Shown piece after piece: positions 25,289-36,807 of a stretch of DNA of 64,000 nt (its first letter is position 1; the number at the start of each line of letters is the position of its first letter). A program made the position numbers and the translations under genes. The stretch covers positions 1,569,817 through 1,633,816 of the forward strand of contig FN649736.1 in the NCBI GenBank assembly GCA_000310025.1, read 5' to 3'. The notes beneath the pieces were generated by a model. It was given only the letters and a program-made list of their open reading frames with translations. It did no database searches and had not been told where the DNA came from. The DNA comes from Ectocarpus siliculosus (lineage: Eukaryota; Sar; Phaeophyceae; Ectocarpales; Ectocarpaceae).

Positions 25289-25747
25289 TCAGAACAAGGG
25301 TCGTGTTTGTGCAGCCAAAGACCGAAAGGTGCGTCACGAAACTTGGGCACGATGTTTTCAAGATGTTTTCGCACAACAATCAATCAACAACACGAATACA
25401 CACCCGCATCCCGTTGTGCCCGCCCTGCTGCCTCGTTTGTCTAACTGGTGCCCACACCGCTCAGGTCTGATCGCTGTACATTCAGGCTCAGACCTCAGAC
25501 ACACTGCCGGACCAAGAGGGAGGGCGAAGATCCGCAGATTGGCAGAATGGACGAAGATATTTCGACCTCTCGGAAACCGATGAAGTTTTTTGTTCTGCCG
25601 TTCGGTTTCTTCGGTCTCAAAGAAAAAAAAAAAAAGAACACACAGGAACACGGAATAACATAAGCGCCCATGAGCGGACCGTGATGTATGTATGTATGTG
25701 TGTGACACTGCTGTATCGCTGTGGAGCTGCGTTCTCTATGTATGATG

Positions 25748-26187
25748 TGTCCTCGCATCCAATAAAGAAATAATGGAACGAACGATTTCTTTCAAGTCTC
25801 TTCGTCTCGGAACACAAATATATAGACCAGCACTCTGTCTGCTCTCGGCTCTCGGGGTTCTCTTCGCTTTCCGTCTGTCTCATTCCCTCTGCAGACCAGC
25901 ACTCTGTCTGCTCTCGGTTCGTTCTCTTCGCTCTCCGTCTGTCTGCAGCTCATTTCTGCACGCCCAGCATTCTGTCTGCTTTCGGTTCGTTCTCTATGTG
26001 TCCTCGCATCCAATAAAGGAAAAAGGAACACACGATTTCTTATTCGACACGCTAGCCCCTCAGGCAAGTGCCGCCCCGCACTTGGACCACAACCGATACA
26101 TACCCTCACACCCATACTTCCCATACGCGTATCCCCCACAGAGGATGCACAGGTCGGACTCATATCTAAGTACCACAAACAGCCCCC
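25748..26187. repeat. Composite dispersed repeat, copy 1
   Basis: Contains block II (25748-25824, starting TGTCCTCGCATCCAATAAAG), a partial second block II (25997-26038) and block I (26043-26187). Both blocks recur at 30687-30916 in the opposite order. The intervening part has short CTGTCTGCT repeats. Confidence 0.65.
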
Positions 26188-27836
26188 CTACTTAATACGA
26201 TGTATGATCTTGCAACCAATGCAAAAACGCAATCAGCAAACATAGAAAAACACCCCTTGAGAAAACTTATTCAACAAAACTGGCTACACATCCAACACAA
26301 CGCGTCTCCATCAGTTTATTCACGAATCCAATGTTGGGATGTAACCTTTGTGATAGGTGTATCCCTGGCAGTGGCCACTGTGTAGTAACAGTGTGCAGAG
26401 GCTCACAGAGTGACTGCAAAGTACACTTGTGTTGTAGACCAGATGATATGGTTGTATTGGCGCTTAGTTGGCCGAAAGGTCAGAAGAGAGAAAGGAGAAG
26501 AAGAAGAGACTGAACGAGTGGGGGCGAGCACCACGGGGGTGAGCCATCCACCGTCATCACGGAAAGGAAACACACACGGGCTATTGCAACGTACCGATCA
26601 CGGTAATAGACGGTCACTCCGACCTATGGCAACGTTTCTAGAATATCCTATAGGACAATGGTCCGATGTACCATGCTTCTATGGTTCAATGTATAACCCG
26701 TAGGTGTGTACAATGATCCGATTACTGAATCAACATACCGAAGACTATTCCGGTAATACTCCTTAGATGAATACCTACTTACTGTTGTTTACAGCAGTGC
26801 AAACTCTAATGACTGACATTGAGTATTCCAACATCCACAGCGTTCGTCTCTGGAAATAATCTCAAACCGTTGACACAAAAGAATCATCCTCAGAAAAGTA
26901 TCCAACAATTATTTGTGCTACATCAGAAAGGCGTCGAAGAAAACGGACATTTCTGGAAAAAATAACTTCCAAAAGTCTTAAGAGTTGACACCAAATCCTC
27001 CAACAAAACAAAAACTCAACTTCTTGACCAATCAAAACGAGAATTCGGAAAGCACAATGAATGGCTCCAACCATTAATCGTCAAAACATGTCAAACCCTT
27101 CCTCCAATACCAAATCCTAAACAGCGCGCACCCGCTAATCGGTACCGTCGCTGTTGTCCAAGAAACGATAGAAAATATAAGCAAGCATCCACGCAAACAG
27201 CCCCCCTGCTGTCAGCTCCCAAAATTCACCCCGAGCTAATATCTCGATGTCAACAGTCCCCCCTGCTTTGCCGTTCACCTAAAACACAAATAGACAAGGC
27301 CAGAAAACGAACCAATTCGATTGCTGCTCACGCCCTCTAGAATCATGGTCATACATGACATCCTCCCCCATGATTTTCGATGCAAGAGCAGCAAAACATG
27401 CGATACAAACCAAAAACATGACAACACGTTACACACATGGCATCAAACTCCGGAAAAAGTTCGTACCGTATGAAAACTGTCTTTGCAACTGGAACTACAA
27501 AAGCTACCCTGCTCCCTGAGCCACATGCCTTCACGCACGTCAAGCAACGCGCTATCATCCCATTTCTTGCGCGCGGCCAAAAACACACCGCAGAGAGCGA
27601 CCGCTTAACTCAGGACCAAGCATAAAAAAAAAACCAAAAGTATCGAAACACCCTAAGCGCAAAACGCGACTGAACGTACTCCCGCCAAAGAATAGGGAAA
27701 TAATATGAAGCATTCAGCTGCAAGGTAAAACGCGACTGAAAATATACCAAGAACCAAGGAGAAAAAAAAAATGATAAAAATACCCACGTGCTGCTTCCTA
27801 TTCCACAGGTTGTGGCAATGCTTATCTTGTCGCAGC
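26188..27836. other. No supported gene
   Basis: AT-richer sequence with short frames only. A repeated AAAACGCGACTGAA motif occurs near 27661 and 27728. Confidence 0.35.
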
Positions 27837-28397
27837 TGTGGAGACCACCTTCATAAAGGTAGAAACTCCCCAACGTCTGTCGAGGACGAGTCCCTCTTTT
27901 CACAATGGCGTCGACGAAGAGATGTCAGGGTGTCTGCTTTTGGTTGCAAAAGACACGGGTTCAAAACCCGCTGGTCACCAAATTTTCTTCCGGAAAACGG
28001 AAAAAGAAAAACGGTGGGTGGGCCAAGGGAGGACGCACTGGCTAGTCTGCTTTTGGTTGCAAAAGACACGGGTTCAAAACCCGCTGGTCACCAAATTTTC
28101 TTCCGGAAAACGGAAAAAGAAAAACGGTGGGTGGGCCAAGGGAGGACGCACTGGCTATCGAACTCGGAACTTCTGTAAACGTGGCGGACGTAGCGAATCC
28201 GTAAAACACGTACAGAGGATTGTGAGGAATGTGAATCGCCCCGCCGCCAGCCGGTCGGGTTCCGGTTACCCCAAGAAGACTTCTCTTGCCTGGAAAACAA
28301 GAAAAAGTCTCGAAAAAAGGGGGGGGTAATGTGGAGACCACCTTCATAAAGGTAGAAACTCCCCAACGTCTGTCGAGGACGATTCCCTCTTTTCACA
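27837..28397 (+). mobile_element. TRIM: miniature LTR retrotransposon
   Basis: Two 68-bp direct repeats (27837-27904 and 28330-28397) begin TGTGGAGACC, end TTTTCACA and differ at one base. They are flanked by a 4-bp duplication, CAGC (27833-27836 and 28398-28401). One base after the left LTR is a primer-binding-like TGGCGTCGACGAAGAG, and just before the right LTR is a polypurine tract (AAAAAAGGGGGGG). The interior contains no gene. These are the diagnostic parts of a terminal-repeat retrotransposon in miniature, mobilised in trans. Confidence 0.85.
27933..28158 (+). repeat. 113-bp tandem duplication inside the TRIM
   Basis: Two head-to-tail copies, 27933-28045 and 28046-28158, are nearly identical. 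Each contains CACGGGTTCAAAACCCG, a short palindrome resembling a tRNA T-arm. Confidence 0.85.
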
Positions 28398-28639
28398 CAG
28401 CGTACATTTATTATCATGAAACCAAGTTCAGAAAAAAAAAAAAATACGCACACGCCGTGGCACACGTCTTTTCTGCATCAAAGTGCACGGTGCGCTCGCA
28501 AGGGAAAAACAGAGCAAAAAAATAATAATACGAAGCCAAATGGCGAAGCTAAAACGTCCATGCCTGCTCACAAAACCAAACAAAGTCGTAAACGTTTCAC
28601 ATGATTTCCCACTTGGCTGTAACAACGTGAGGTCGTCGC

Positions 28640-29045
28640 TGTCACCGTGTCCTCCCCGTTCCCGGTCGACTCGAGGGCGCCACCGCTGCTGCCGCCGCTG
28701 CCATCGCCGCCGCTGCCGTTCCCCCGCCGTCACGACCGTCACGGGTTCCAGCGCCAACACGGCTGCCGGTAACGTCGCTGCTGCTGCTTCTACCACCGCC
28801 GCCGTTGTCGCCGCTGCCGCCGACGGGGCTCTGGCCAAAACCGCCGCTGCCGTCGGGGCGGCCGCCGTTGCCGCCGTTGGAGCTGCCACTCCCGTTCCTG
28901 CCCCTATCGAAGGGGTACGCCACCCATGGCACCGCCCCCCGTCTCCTCGCGCCACGCGAAGATGTCTTACCGGGGTCGAAGGGGTGCGTCGGGGCTCCAC
29001 TCCAGGTTTCATCTAACCCCCCCGTTCCCATCACCGCCGCTTTCC

Positions 29046-29090
<45 letters not shown>

Positions 29091-29730
29091 ACTTCCTCCT
29101 CAGTCTTCCCGGGATCAAAAGGGCGCGTCGGGGCTCCACTCCAGGTTTCATGCAACCCCTCGTCGCCGCCCTTGCGGCCGTCTGGACACCCGACGCCAAC
29201 GCGGCGACCGGGGACACCGCTGCTTCTGTCGCCGCCGCCGTTCCCCCCGTCACCGATGTCGCTACCGCCGCCGCTGCGGCCGCTGCTGCTGCTGCTACTA
29301 CTGCTGCTGCCGCCGCCGCTGCTCCGGTCATCCGTCTCTCCACCATACTTCTCCTCTCCATCCACACGCACCTCCAGCATACAAAATCCTCCAGGGTCAA
29401 ACGGGTGCGACGCGCCCCTCTCGAAACCGCAGATGCCGTCGTCTCCGCTGCTGCTGCAGGTCAGGGCACCCGGGGCCATCGCGGCGACCGGGGACGACGC
29501 TGCTGCTGCCGCCGCTGCCGCCGACGCCGCCGCCACCGCTGCTGCGTCCGTCGAGGTGCCCGGGGCCATCGCGGCGACCGGGGACGACGCTGCTGCTGCC
29601 GCCGCTGCCGCCGTGGTCGCTGCCGCCGCTGCGGCCGTCTCGATGCCCGGCGTCAACGCGACCACCGGGGACGTCGCCGCTGCTGCTGTCCCCACCGCCG
29701 CCGTTGCTGTCACTGTTGATAGAGGCACAG
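28640..29730. repeat. GC-rich trinucleotide-repeat tract
   Basis: About 1.1 kb dominated by GCC, GCT and CCG triplets, with pure CTG runs (for example near 29050-29090) and longer nested repeats. A unit containing GCATCGGGGCTCCACTCCAG-like sequence recurs about every 135 bp near 28980 and 29125, and a GGGGCCATCGCGGCGACCGG unit recurs near 29470 and 29560. Several frames on both strands stay open only because of composition. Confidence 0.8.
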
Positions 29731-30514
29731 GTGACGCTGCTGGCTGCCGATTCGGCGACTGGTGGTGTGCACTCATGATATACCGGCACGCTTGCTGCGT
29801 GGCGCCAAACGACCCGCGAGGAGAATATCCCTCGTTCTCGCCGGCAAACTCACCGCCACGCTGCTGCTGATGCAACGAAGAAAATGTGGCAAATCCTCCG
29901 TTCCGCTGCGGCTGTTGAAATCCACCACGATCGCTGCCGTACACCACGCCTGGCTGCTGCTGGTGAAACGCAGACCCTCTGCCAAACCCGCCGTGCCTCC
30001 ACTGCTGCTGGAACGACTGCTGTACGGGGACACCTCCGCATGACTGCTGTTGACCATGCTGCTGTTGTACTCCGAGTCCACCGCCGGCTCCGTACTCCCG
30101 CTGCACCTCGTAGAGTTGATGCTGTGGAAGAGACGCAGGAACTGGCGGGTGCTGCACTATCAACCCGATCCCCCAGCTAGCCAATAGCTCCAAATTCGAG
30201 ACATCCAGACGTTCCACTTCGAGACCGAAGCTGTCCAAGAACTCCTGCTCCTCGCTGTTGAGCTGAAGAGACACCGAACCGGGCAGATGCTGCACTGCCG
30301 ATCCGTTCCTCCCGCAATCCTGAAAGAAACTAGCCGTTCCCCCGGCTCCATCCCTATAATATCCAGACGCATACCCAGCGCCATCCACCCTATCTCTAGT
30401 AGCGTCTCCCGCTGAACTGCGCTCCCTTTCCTCCTCAATTCTCCTCCGTAACTCCGCATTCTCGGCTTCCACTTTCTTCATTCCTTCTTCCAACTCTCTC
30501 TCTCTTTCCGTCAT
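29009..30514 (-). CDS. 501-codon low-complexity ORF with N-terminal coiled coil
   Basis: The frame starts at an ATG at 30514. Residues about 1-33 form a charged coiled coil (MTERERELEEGMKKVEAENA). Next comes a region with a leucine-rich patch (EEQEFLDSFGLEVERLDVSN) and a Gln/Gly-rich segment. The last 250 residues are Ala/Ser/Gly runs encoded by the trinucleotide tract, including WSGAPTRPFDPGKT repeats. No catalytic domain is seen. The non-repetitive first 200 residues look like real coding sequence. Related repeats (block I/II) lie outside both ends, so it may belong to a gag-only or otherwise non-autonomous element. It could also be a host gene; I do not recognise it. Confidence 0.4.
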
Positions 30515-30686
30515 CGCTGAACCAACACCTGGCCTAGCTAGGCTCCACCGATATCGTGTTAGTGCACTGCCGCCCTCAGCGGTCTGTGGTGTTGAGACTG
30601 GGGACTATGTTATCCCAGGAACAGCTGATAAAAAAGGACCATGTATTGTATATATTCGTCACGCAAGCCCCTCAGGCAAGCTGGTA

Positions 30687-30957
30687 TTCGACACGCAAGC
30701 CCGTCAGGCAAGTGCCGGGAGCACACAGACCCCGCACTTGGACCACAACCGATACATACCCTCACACCCATACTTCCCATACGCGTATCCCCCACAGAAG
30801 ATGCACAGATCGGACTCATATCCAAGTACCACAAACAGTGTCCTCGCATCCAATAAAGGAATAAAGGAACGAACGATTTCTTTCAAGTCTCTTCGTCTCG
30901 GAACACAAATATATACTTGGAGCTCTGGAGCCCCAAACATATTTTTGCTCACGATTT
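30687..30957. repeat. Composite dispersed repeat, copy 2
   Basis: Block I (30687-30836), block II (30839-30916) and a piece (30893-30957) that matches 22012-22070 inverted. The copy lies directly upstream of the outer LTR element's target site. Confidence 0.65.
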
Positions 30958-30981
30958 GTCGCAGCTTGCGCAGTCTGCTAT

Positions 30982-31279
30982 TGTAATGGAGCAACTAGTG
31001 TATTTGCATTGTACGAGCGTTTCATGAACGTTGTATGAGCGCTTATTGGATATTGTGAACTTGCTTTGGATATGGATATTTGGCGACGTTGGAGGGGTAT
31101 TGAAGTAGCTTGAAGGAAGATCAAAATCCCAGCCCCACTCCCTCACTCTCCGAGTGGGCGCTGAGCGGACCTGGTCTAAGAAGGCTAAACAAGAGATCAA
31201 ACAACAACTGTGAGTACCCGAAGCCAGGAACAACGAGCTTGCTCCCTTCCCTCTTTTATTTCTCTGTTCCTGCATAACA
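30982..31279 (+). repeat. 5' LTR of the outer element
   Basis: TG...CA terminus, 298 bp, about 96-97% identical by eye to 50384-50681. Confidence 0.92.
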
Positions 31280-31281
31280 TT

Positions 31282-31296
31282 GTGGCGTCGTCTGCA
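31282..31296 (+). other. Primer-binding-site candidate, outer element
   Basis: TGGCGTCGTCTGC starts 3 nt after the LTR. The same TGGCGTCG or TGGCGTTG start follows the 5' LTRs of the inner element and of the TRIM, so the three probably share a primer tRNA type. Confidence 0.5.
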
Positions 31297-31407
31297 GGAC
31301 ACCGGTCCTTCGCTTCGGTGCTCATCGTTCGCGTGAACGTCTCGCATTTACGTCTTCTCGATTTTTTTTAGTTACCTGGTTTTAGAGACGGGCCTCAACA
31401 CATCCCA

Positions 31408-34400
31408 TTGACAGGGTGCGCCGAGTTGGAGCCAGGTGAGGTGCTTGGAGTGGCGACTGCCCCACTTGTGCAGATTCCGCTTGCGTCGATTGATCCTACA
31501 CCGCAGACGGCCGAGGGTGATGGGTTGAGTGACCCTCCGCCGCCAGCCCGTTCCGCGGATGGGCCGCCGTCTCGCGTGAATTCTTTGCACTCAAACATCC
31601 CGGTTGCGGATCCGGAGATCTCGGATTCCCCCGCGGCCTCACTGCCGCCGAAACCGCCGCCACCGGATCTGTTGGAACGCCTCTCAGAAGCGCAGCGAGT
31701 GAGTTTTCGCGAGTTGTGGCAACGTTTGCCTGCACATTTGCACGATGTGACTTTTGATTTACATGACTCGGGTTGGACCCCGGAAGCCATCGACAGCCTC
31801 GCGGATGTGCTGTGTGACTTTTCGGATGTGTTTTCGCGGTCACCGTCCGATTTCGGTTGCTGTTCCGTGAAACCGTTTCGTTTGGAAGTGCCCCCGGGAA
31901 CGAAACCGTTGGCCTCGCGTCCCTGTAGGCTCAACCCATTGGTGGAGAAAAAGGTCGATGCAATTCTCGATCAATACCTTGCTGCCGGTCTTATTCAGCA
32001 CTCGCAATCGCCGTGGGCGAGCCCTCTGGTTGTCATGCCTAAAAAGGACGGCAATCTGCGTTTGACCGTGAACTACAAAAAGCTTAACAAATTGTGCAGC
32101 CTTGGTCAACAACCGCAGTCGCGAGTTGACCACATCATCGATTCCCTGCACAAGGGCAAGGTGTTTTCCATTTTCGATCTTAACTCCGCTTTCCACCAAA
32201 TCACCGTCGAAGAGGACATGGTTCAGCTTACGGCGTTTTGTACGCCCACGCAACTTTTCGAGTGGCTCCGTATGCCTCAGGGAAGCTCCGTGGCACCGTC
32301 GTGGTTCACCATGGTCATCAACGAAGTGGTTAAAGGTCTGGACCATGTGCTTGCATACCTGGACGATGTGATTGTGTTTGACGTCGACCCCATCCACCAT
32401 GTCGCCAACATACGGCTATTTTTGGAGCGTTTGCGCAAGTTCAACCTCAAGCTTTCTCCTTTCAAGAGTCGCGTCGGCGCTAAGGAGGCTGTTTATTTAG
32501 GTCACACAATCTCCCCTGCGGGTGTTAGTCCTCGTGCCGATAAGGTCGAAGCCCTCACAAAAATGCCGCTGCCTAACAACGTCAAAAAGCTGCGTTCCTT
32601 GCTGGGTGGGCTTTCGTATTACCGCAAATTCATCAAGGGTTTGGCCATGCGCGTGAAACCACTCACAGACCTTTTGCGTAAGGACGCGAAGTTTTGTTTT
32701 ACGCCGGCTATGGCGGATACCGTCAAAGAACTCTTGGCGAAACTGTCAGAACCTCCGGTTTTGGCTTTCCCGGACTGGGACGCTGTCGCAGATGGCAGCC
32801 GCCCTCTCCGGCTTTGCTGTGATGCCTGTATCGATGGTTTTGGTGCGGCCCTTGAACAGGAACAGGCCGATGGTTCCATCCGTCCCATTCTGTTCGTTAG
32901 CCGCGCTACGCTCGAATCCGAGCGCAACTGGACAGTGCTCGACTTGGAAGCTGGAAGTATCGTGTGGGCAATTAAACGCTTACGCGGTTATTTTTGGTCT
33001 ACGCACTTTCTGATTTATTCGGATCACAAGGGTTTGGAGAGCATCGTCAAGGTGGGTGAACACAACGCCCACGTCCAACGTTCGCTCGAGTTCCTTTCCT
33101 CGTTCAATTACACCCTTGTCTACCGCAAAGGCACTGCCAACGCCAATGCGGATTTTCTTTCGCGGTTGCCCTTGCCGGCAACCGACACGGATAGACACGT
33201 GACACCAGTATCGCAGTCGATGACGCCGCGGGCGTGTATCTCATTCGTGCGTGCGGACGGAGTTATCACTCTAGTTCGACGCCGAACATCGGCTTGGGTG
33301 GGCTTGACATTGACGATCAACGAGACGCGTTGGCACACGCGCCTCTGACGGAGGATGACTTTGGAGACTTCCGCCGTTTTGGGCCACAAATGGTCCTGCC
33401 GGCTCTGTCGCCCTCCTCCGTAGTTGATTCGTCGAAATTTTCGCCGCCTGGTGTTTTCGCTGTCGTTTGCGATGCAGCCCCCGAGAGTTCTGTGCCCGAT
33501 GGACCTCCTCCGGCTTCCGTTTCTGCGGAGACAGACGCCGCTCCCTCGTCCACCGTCGGAACCTCCTCAGCTGCCCTGTCGCTTTCGCGTGGCCCTCTGA
33601 TTTCTTCTCGTACCCGGGCGAGAACGAATTCGGCCTCGGGCATGGCTCATAGCCGTCCTAATTATTTTCCGAAACAACCCCGGGCCGTTGTGGTGCCCAG
33701 ACCGCCGCGACCTCCTCGAACACCGGCCCGGTCGAGCCGTGCCGCGCGGTCTACGAGAACCGTGGGTAGCCCTACTTCTGGCCCGCTGCCTTCTCCGGCG
33801 CCGGCTGAATTGCAGCCGCCGCCGCCCGCGGCGCCCATGCCGCCAGTGTTGTCGCCCGCAGGTACTAGCCCTGCGACTTCCGTGGTGCCGCCCACGGCCG
33901 CTGAGGAAGCTCACCTCCGCGACTGTGTGCATACAATCTCGCATGCCGATTGGGCCCGAGAACAGCTGTCAGAAAGTGAGTGTGTCGCGGCTATACATTT
34001 TTTGTCTTTGGGATCCCCGGCGGTTTTGCCGGATACATTCTGGGATTGCTTGCCCTGTGCGCAACGGCCGGCGTTGTCTGATGTTGTCGCCTTCGCATCT
34101 AAAACATGCCTGCACACACAGACGATGGTACGCGATTGTTGGTGCGAAATTCTGCCCCACTGCCTCTCGGTAGTTCGGGCGGGCGTATCACTCGCCTCCC
34201 GCCTTCGAAGACTCCGCGCATATACGTGCCTATGCTATTGCGACCTTGGGTCCTACAAGCATGTCACGCCACCGCGTCTTTTCACCTGGGCACCGCTCGG
34301 ACTTTACGTATGTTGGAGCGATTTTTCTGGTGGATTGGGATGGGTTTGTCCGTTCGTTGGTGGCTTCGGCATTGTTTAATTTGCCAAGCGCGCAAGACTT

Positions 34401-36156
34401 CCCGGCAAACGTATCGTTGGCCTACGCTCACTCTGCCCCTCCCGAATGGGCCGGGTATTGTAGTGAGCGTCGATTTTTTTGGGCCATTTCCGGTCACGTC
34501 CCGTGGGAATGCATACATACTTTTGTTTACGGACCGTTTCAGTCGACGGGCGGATATGTATGCCACTACCAAGGCGGAATTTACCGCTAAGGGAACGGCT
34601 AACATTTTCGTCAACCGCTACATGGCGTTGTGGGTTTGTCCGGTGACTCTTCTTTCGGATGACGGTATGCAATTTTGTTCCAAGTTGTCCATGGCTATTT
34701 ACGGGTTGATGAAGATCAAGAAAGTCACCACCAGTTCGTACCACCCCCAAACTAACGATGGGGCCGAGTGTGTTAACCACACCATGGCTCAAACGCTTGC
34801 TGTTGTGGTCAATGAGCGTCAGGACGATTGGGACGTCCATCTTCCCCATGTCGAGTTTGCATACAACAACTCGGTAAACACCGCCACAGGTTTGGCGCCA
34901 AATGAAGTGTATATTGGACGGTTGCCCCGTCTCCCGCTTTCTGTTTTGGACCACCCTAGTGTGGGTGGCCATCAAAGTTTGGATCGAGACCAGCTCGTTT
35001 TCTTCAATCTTGCGGTTGAACGCCAGAGACGAGCTTACGCGTTGGTGCGGGAACAACATGCGATTACGGTGTCGCGTGTCGAACGTCGTAACTCTGCACT
35101 GTTGGACGGTCTGCGTCAGATCCCGAAATACGAAGTTGGTGGTTGGGCTTGGGTCTACAACTCTGCCGCTACTATTCGGCAGGGTGTGCGGAAACACACC
35201 CATGATTCGGTGCTCAAAGCGAAGCTTTCGCTCAACTACACCGGACCATATAAAATCCTTGCTGTTGGCCCGGCTAAAGCGGAGGATTCACCGGATGGAA
35301 AACCTGTGGAGCGCAAACTTCTCTACCTGGACCTGCCGTCAGACATGCTGGGACCAGAATCCCGCAACCGTGTCTCCGTCTTGCGGTGCAAACCGTGTAC
35401 CAACCCATACGACACGGATGACCTGCCTAAGTATATGCCGGCCAATCTGTCGAAATATGTTTTGCACTCGTATAGTAACAAGTCTCCCCCGTATAATTTG
35501 ACTGCTGATGATATTTTAGCGGAGTCTAGTCGTCTGGATGTTGAGAATATTTCAGGACACCAAATTGTACGTGGACTCGGTGGTGTGGTAGCTGTCTTGT
35601 ACCTGACTCATTGGATTGGTTTGTTGACACCGTCGTGGGAAAGGGAGTCTGATTTGCAGGAATACAGAAAACACATTCTGCTTTACTGGTCTGGTAACGC
35701 TAGTCAGCGCGTACAAGGAAACCGAGCTTATCGTAATGCTCGGATAGCTTCGGCCGACCGAGAACTTGCTCGGAATCAGGCCGAAACGTTTCATTGCTCC
35801 TGGGTACGAGTTGGTTTCGCGTGACGTTTGGTTGGCTCGCTTCTCTGTTTCTGTTTTGCCCCGTGGGAGCCCACATTTGGTACAGAGCTTTGGATGGACT
35901 TTGGTGGCTTGGGCAGATTAGTAGTTTCGTAACAGGCCAGTACATTGTTCGATTTTTGGACACCCCCGGCCCTCGAAAGCTTTCTCTCCCAGAGTATAGT
36001 TACTCCACGGCTTTGGATGCTCCTTGTGGTTCTTGGTGCTTGCAAAAACACCGTACTCGTGGTTTGACCAACCCTTCCACGGATGATGGCGTTACGTCGC
36101 GAACACCAGGCGTTGTGGCACAGCTGGCTGTTGCCCCATCTGGATCTGTGCTTTGA
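31408..36156 (+). pseudogene. pol: Outer element pol: RT, RNase H, integrase, chromodomain; frameshifted
   Basis: The frame enters at the protease-RT linker (AELEPGEVLG) and gives reverse transcriptase with YLDD at about 32356, then RNase H (LRLCCDACIDGFGAALEQE), up to 33348. Alignment to the inner Pol shows frame changes near 33.2 kb, 34.1 kb and 35.8 kb, joining the frames 31408-33348, about 33210-34105, 34106-35824 and about 35800-36156. Integrase landmarks remain (HLGTARTLRMLERFFWW, VDFFGPF, SDDG, ECVNH), as does the chromodomain-like segment (THWIGLLTPSWE). No gag, NADAR or protease precedes it. It cannot make one polyprotein, so it is a dead relative of the inner element. Confidence 0.88.
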
Positions 36157-36381
36157 TACCATGCCGCCTACGGGCCGCTACATGTTTTTTATCTTTTGTT
36201 CTACATCGTACGCAGTGGTACGCTAGCGCGTGTTTGGGTGGTGTGAGCTTCTTCCATTGTTGCAATAGTCACCCCGACCTTTGCGTGCCCAACGCGACCG
36301 AACCCCATTTTGATTCAGATTGGTTCCGTCGTTGGCGATGTGATTCTCAGTAGTCATCACTGTGTGGTGTGGGGATGGTTT
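36157..36381 (+). other. 3' untranslated part of the outer element (left of the nested insertion)
   Basis: Non-coding sequence downstream of the outer pol. It resumes at 50220-50383 after the nested element; GTTT at 36378-36381 is the left target-site copy. Confidence 0.8.
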
Positions 36382-36690
36382 TGTTATGGTATTTGGAGGT
36401 AGACAGGTGATAGTGGTTGATCATGGTTATTTGGCGCCGTCGGATGCTATGGCGTGACGTCATGCTAGATCAGGGCTTTATGCCGAGACATGTGCCCTTC
36501 TGTTCAGTGTGTGCGTACAGGCGATCTATGATCGTGTGTGCGTGGGATATTGTGAGTTGGCTTGGAAAGCGTCAATCAAGAGAAAGAGAACAACGGAAAG
36601 CAACAGCAACCTGCTACTGTGGTCGGACAAGAGAGTTCCACACAGCTCAAAGGTGATTGATTCTGAAGGAAGGGGTCAAATACCATTACA
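36382..36690 (+). repeat. 5' LTR of the inner element
   Basis: 309 bp, TG...CA, about 99% identical to 49907-50219. Confidence 0.95.
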
Positions 36691-36691
36691 C

Positions 36692-36708
36692 TGGCGTTGT
36701 TGGTTTTG
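36692..36708 (+). other. Primer-binding-site candidate, inner element
   Basis: TGGCGTTGTTGG starts one base after the 5' LTR, matching the TGGCG start in the two other LTR elements. Confidence 0.5.
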
Positions 36709-36807
36709 GTCGTGTTGCTTGATTCTTGAGTTCAATTGATTTTGATTTTTCGCTTTTTTGCAGTCTGCTGAATAGCGGCAAGGCCACAGCCTTGGCCCTG
36801 CTTCGGC

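Noticed and set aside
27960-27980. B-box-like GGGTTCAAAACCC in the TRIM repeat
   Set aside because: No A-box at the right distance; it is a short palindrome in a duplicated unit, so not called as a SINE or tRNA.
28805-29870. Two plus-strand frames of over 300 codons
   Set aside because: They are Ala/Leu/Pro runs made by the trinucleotide tract, antisense to the minus-strand ORF with its non-repetitive N-terminus.
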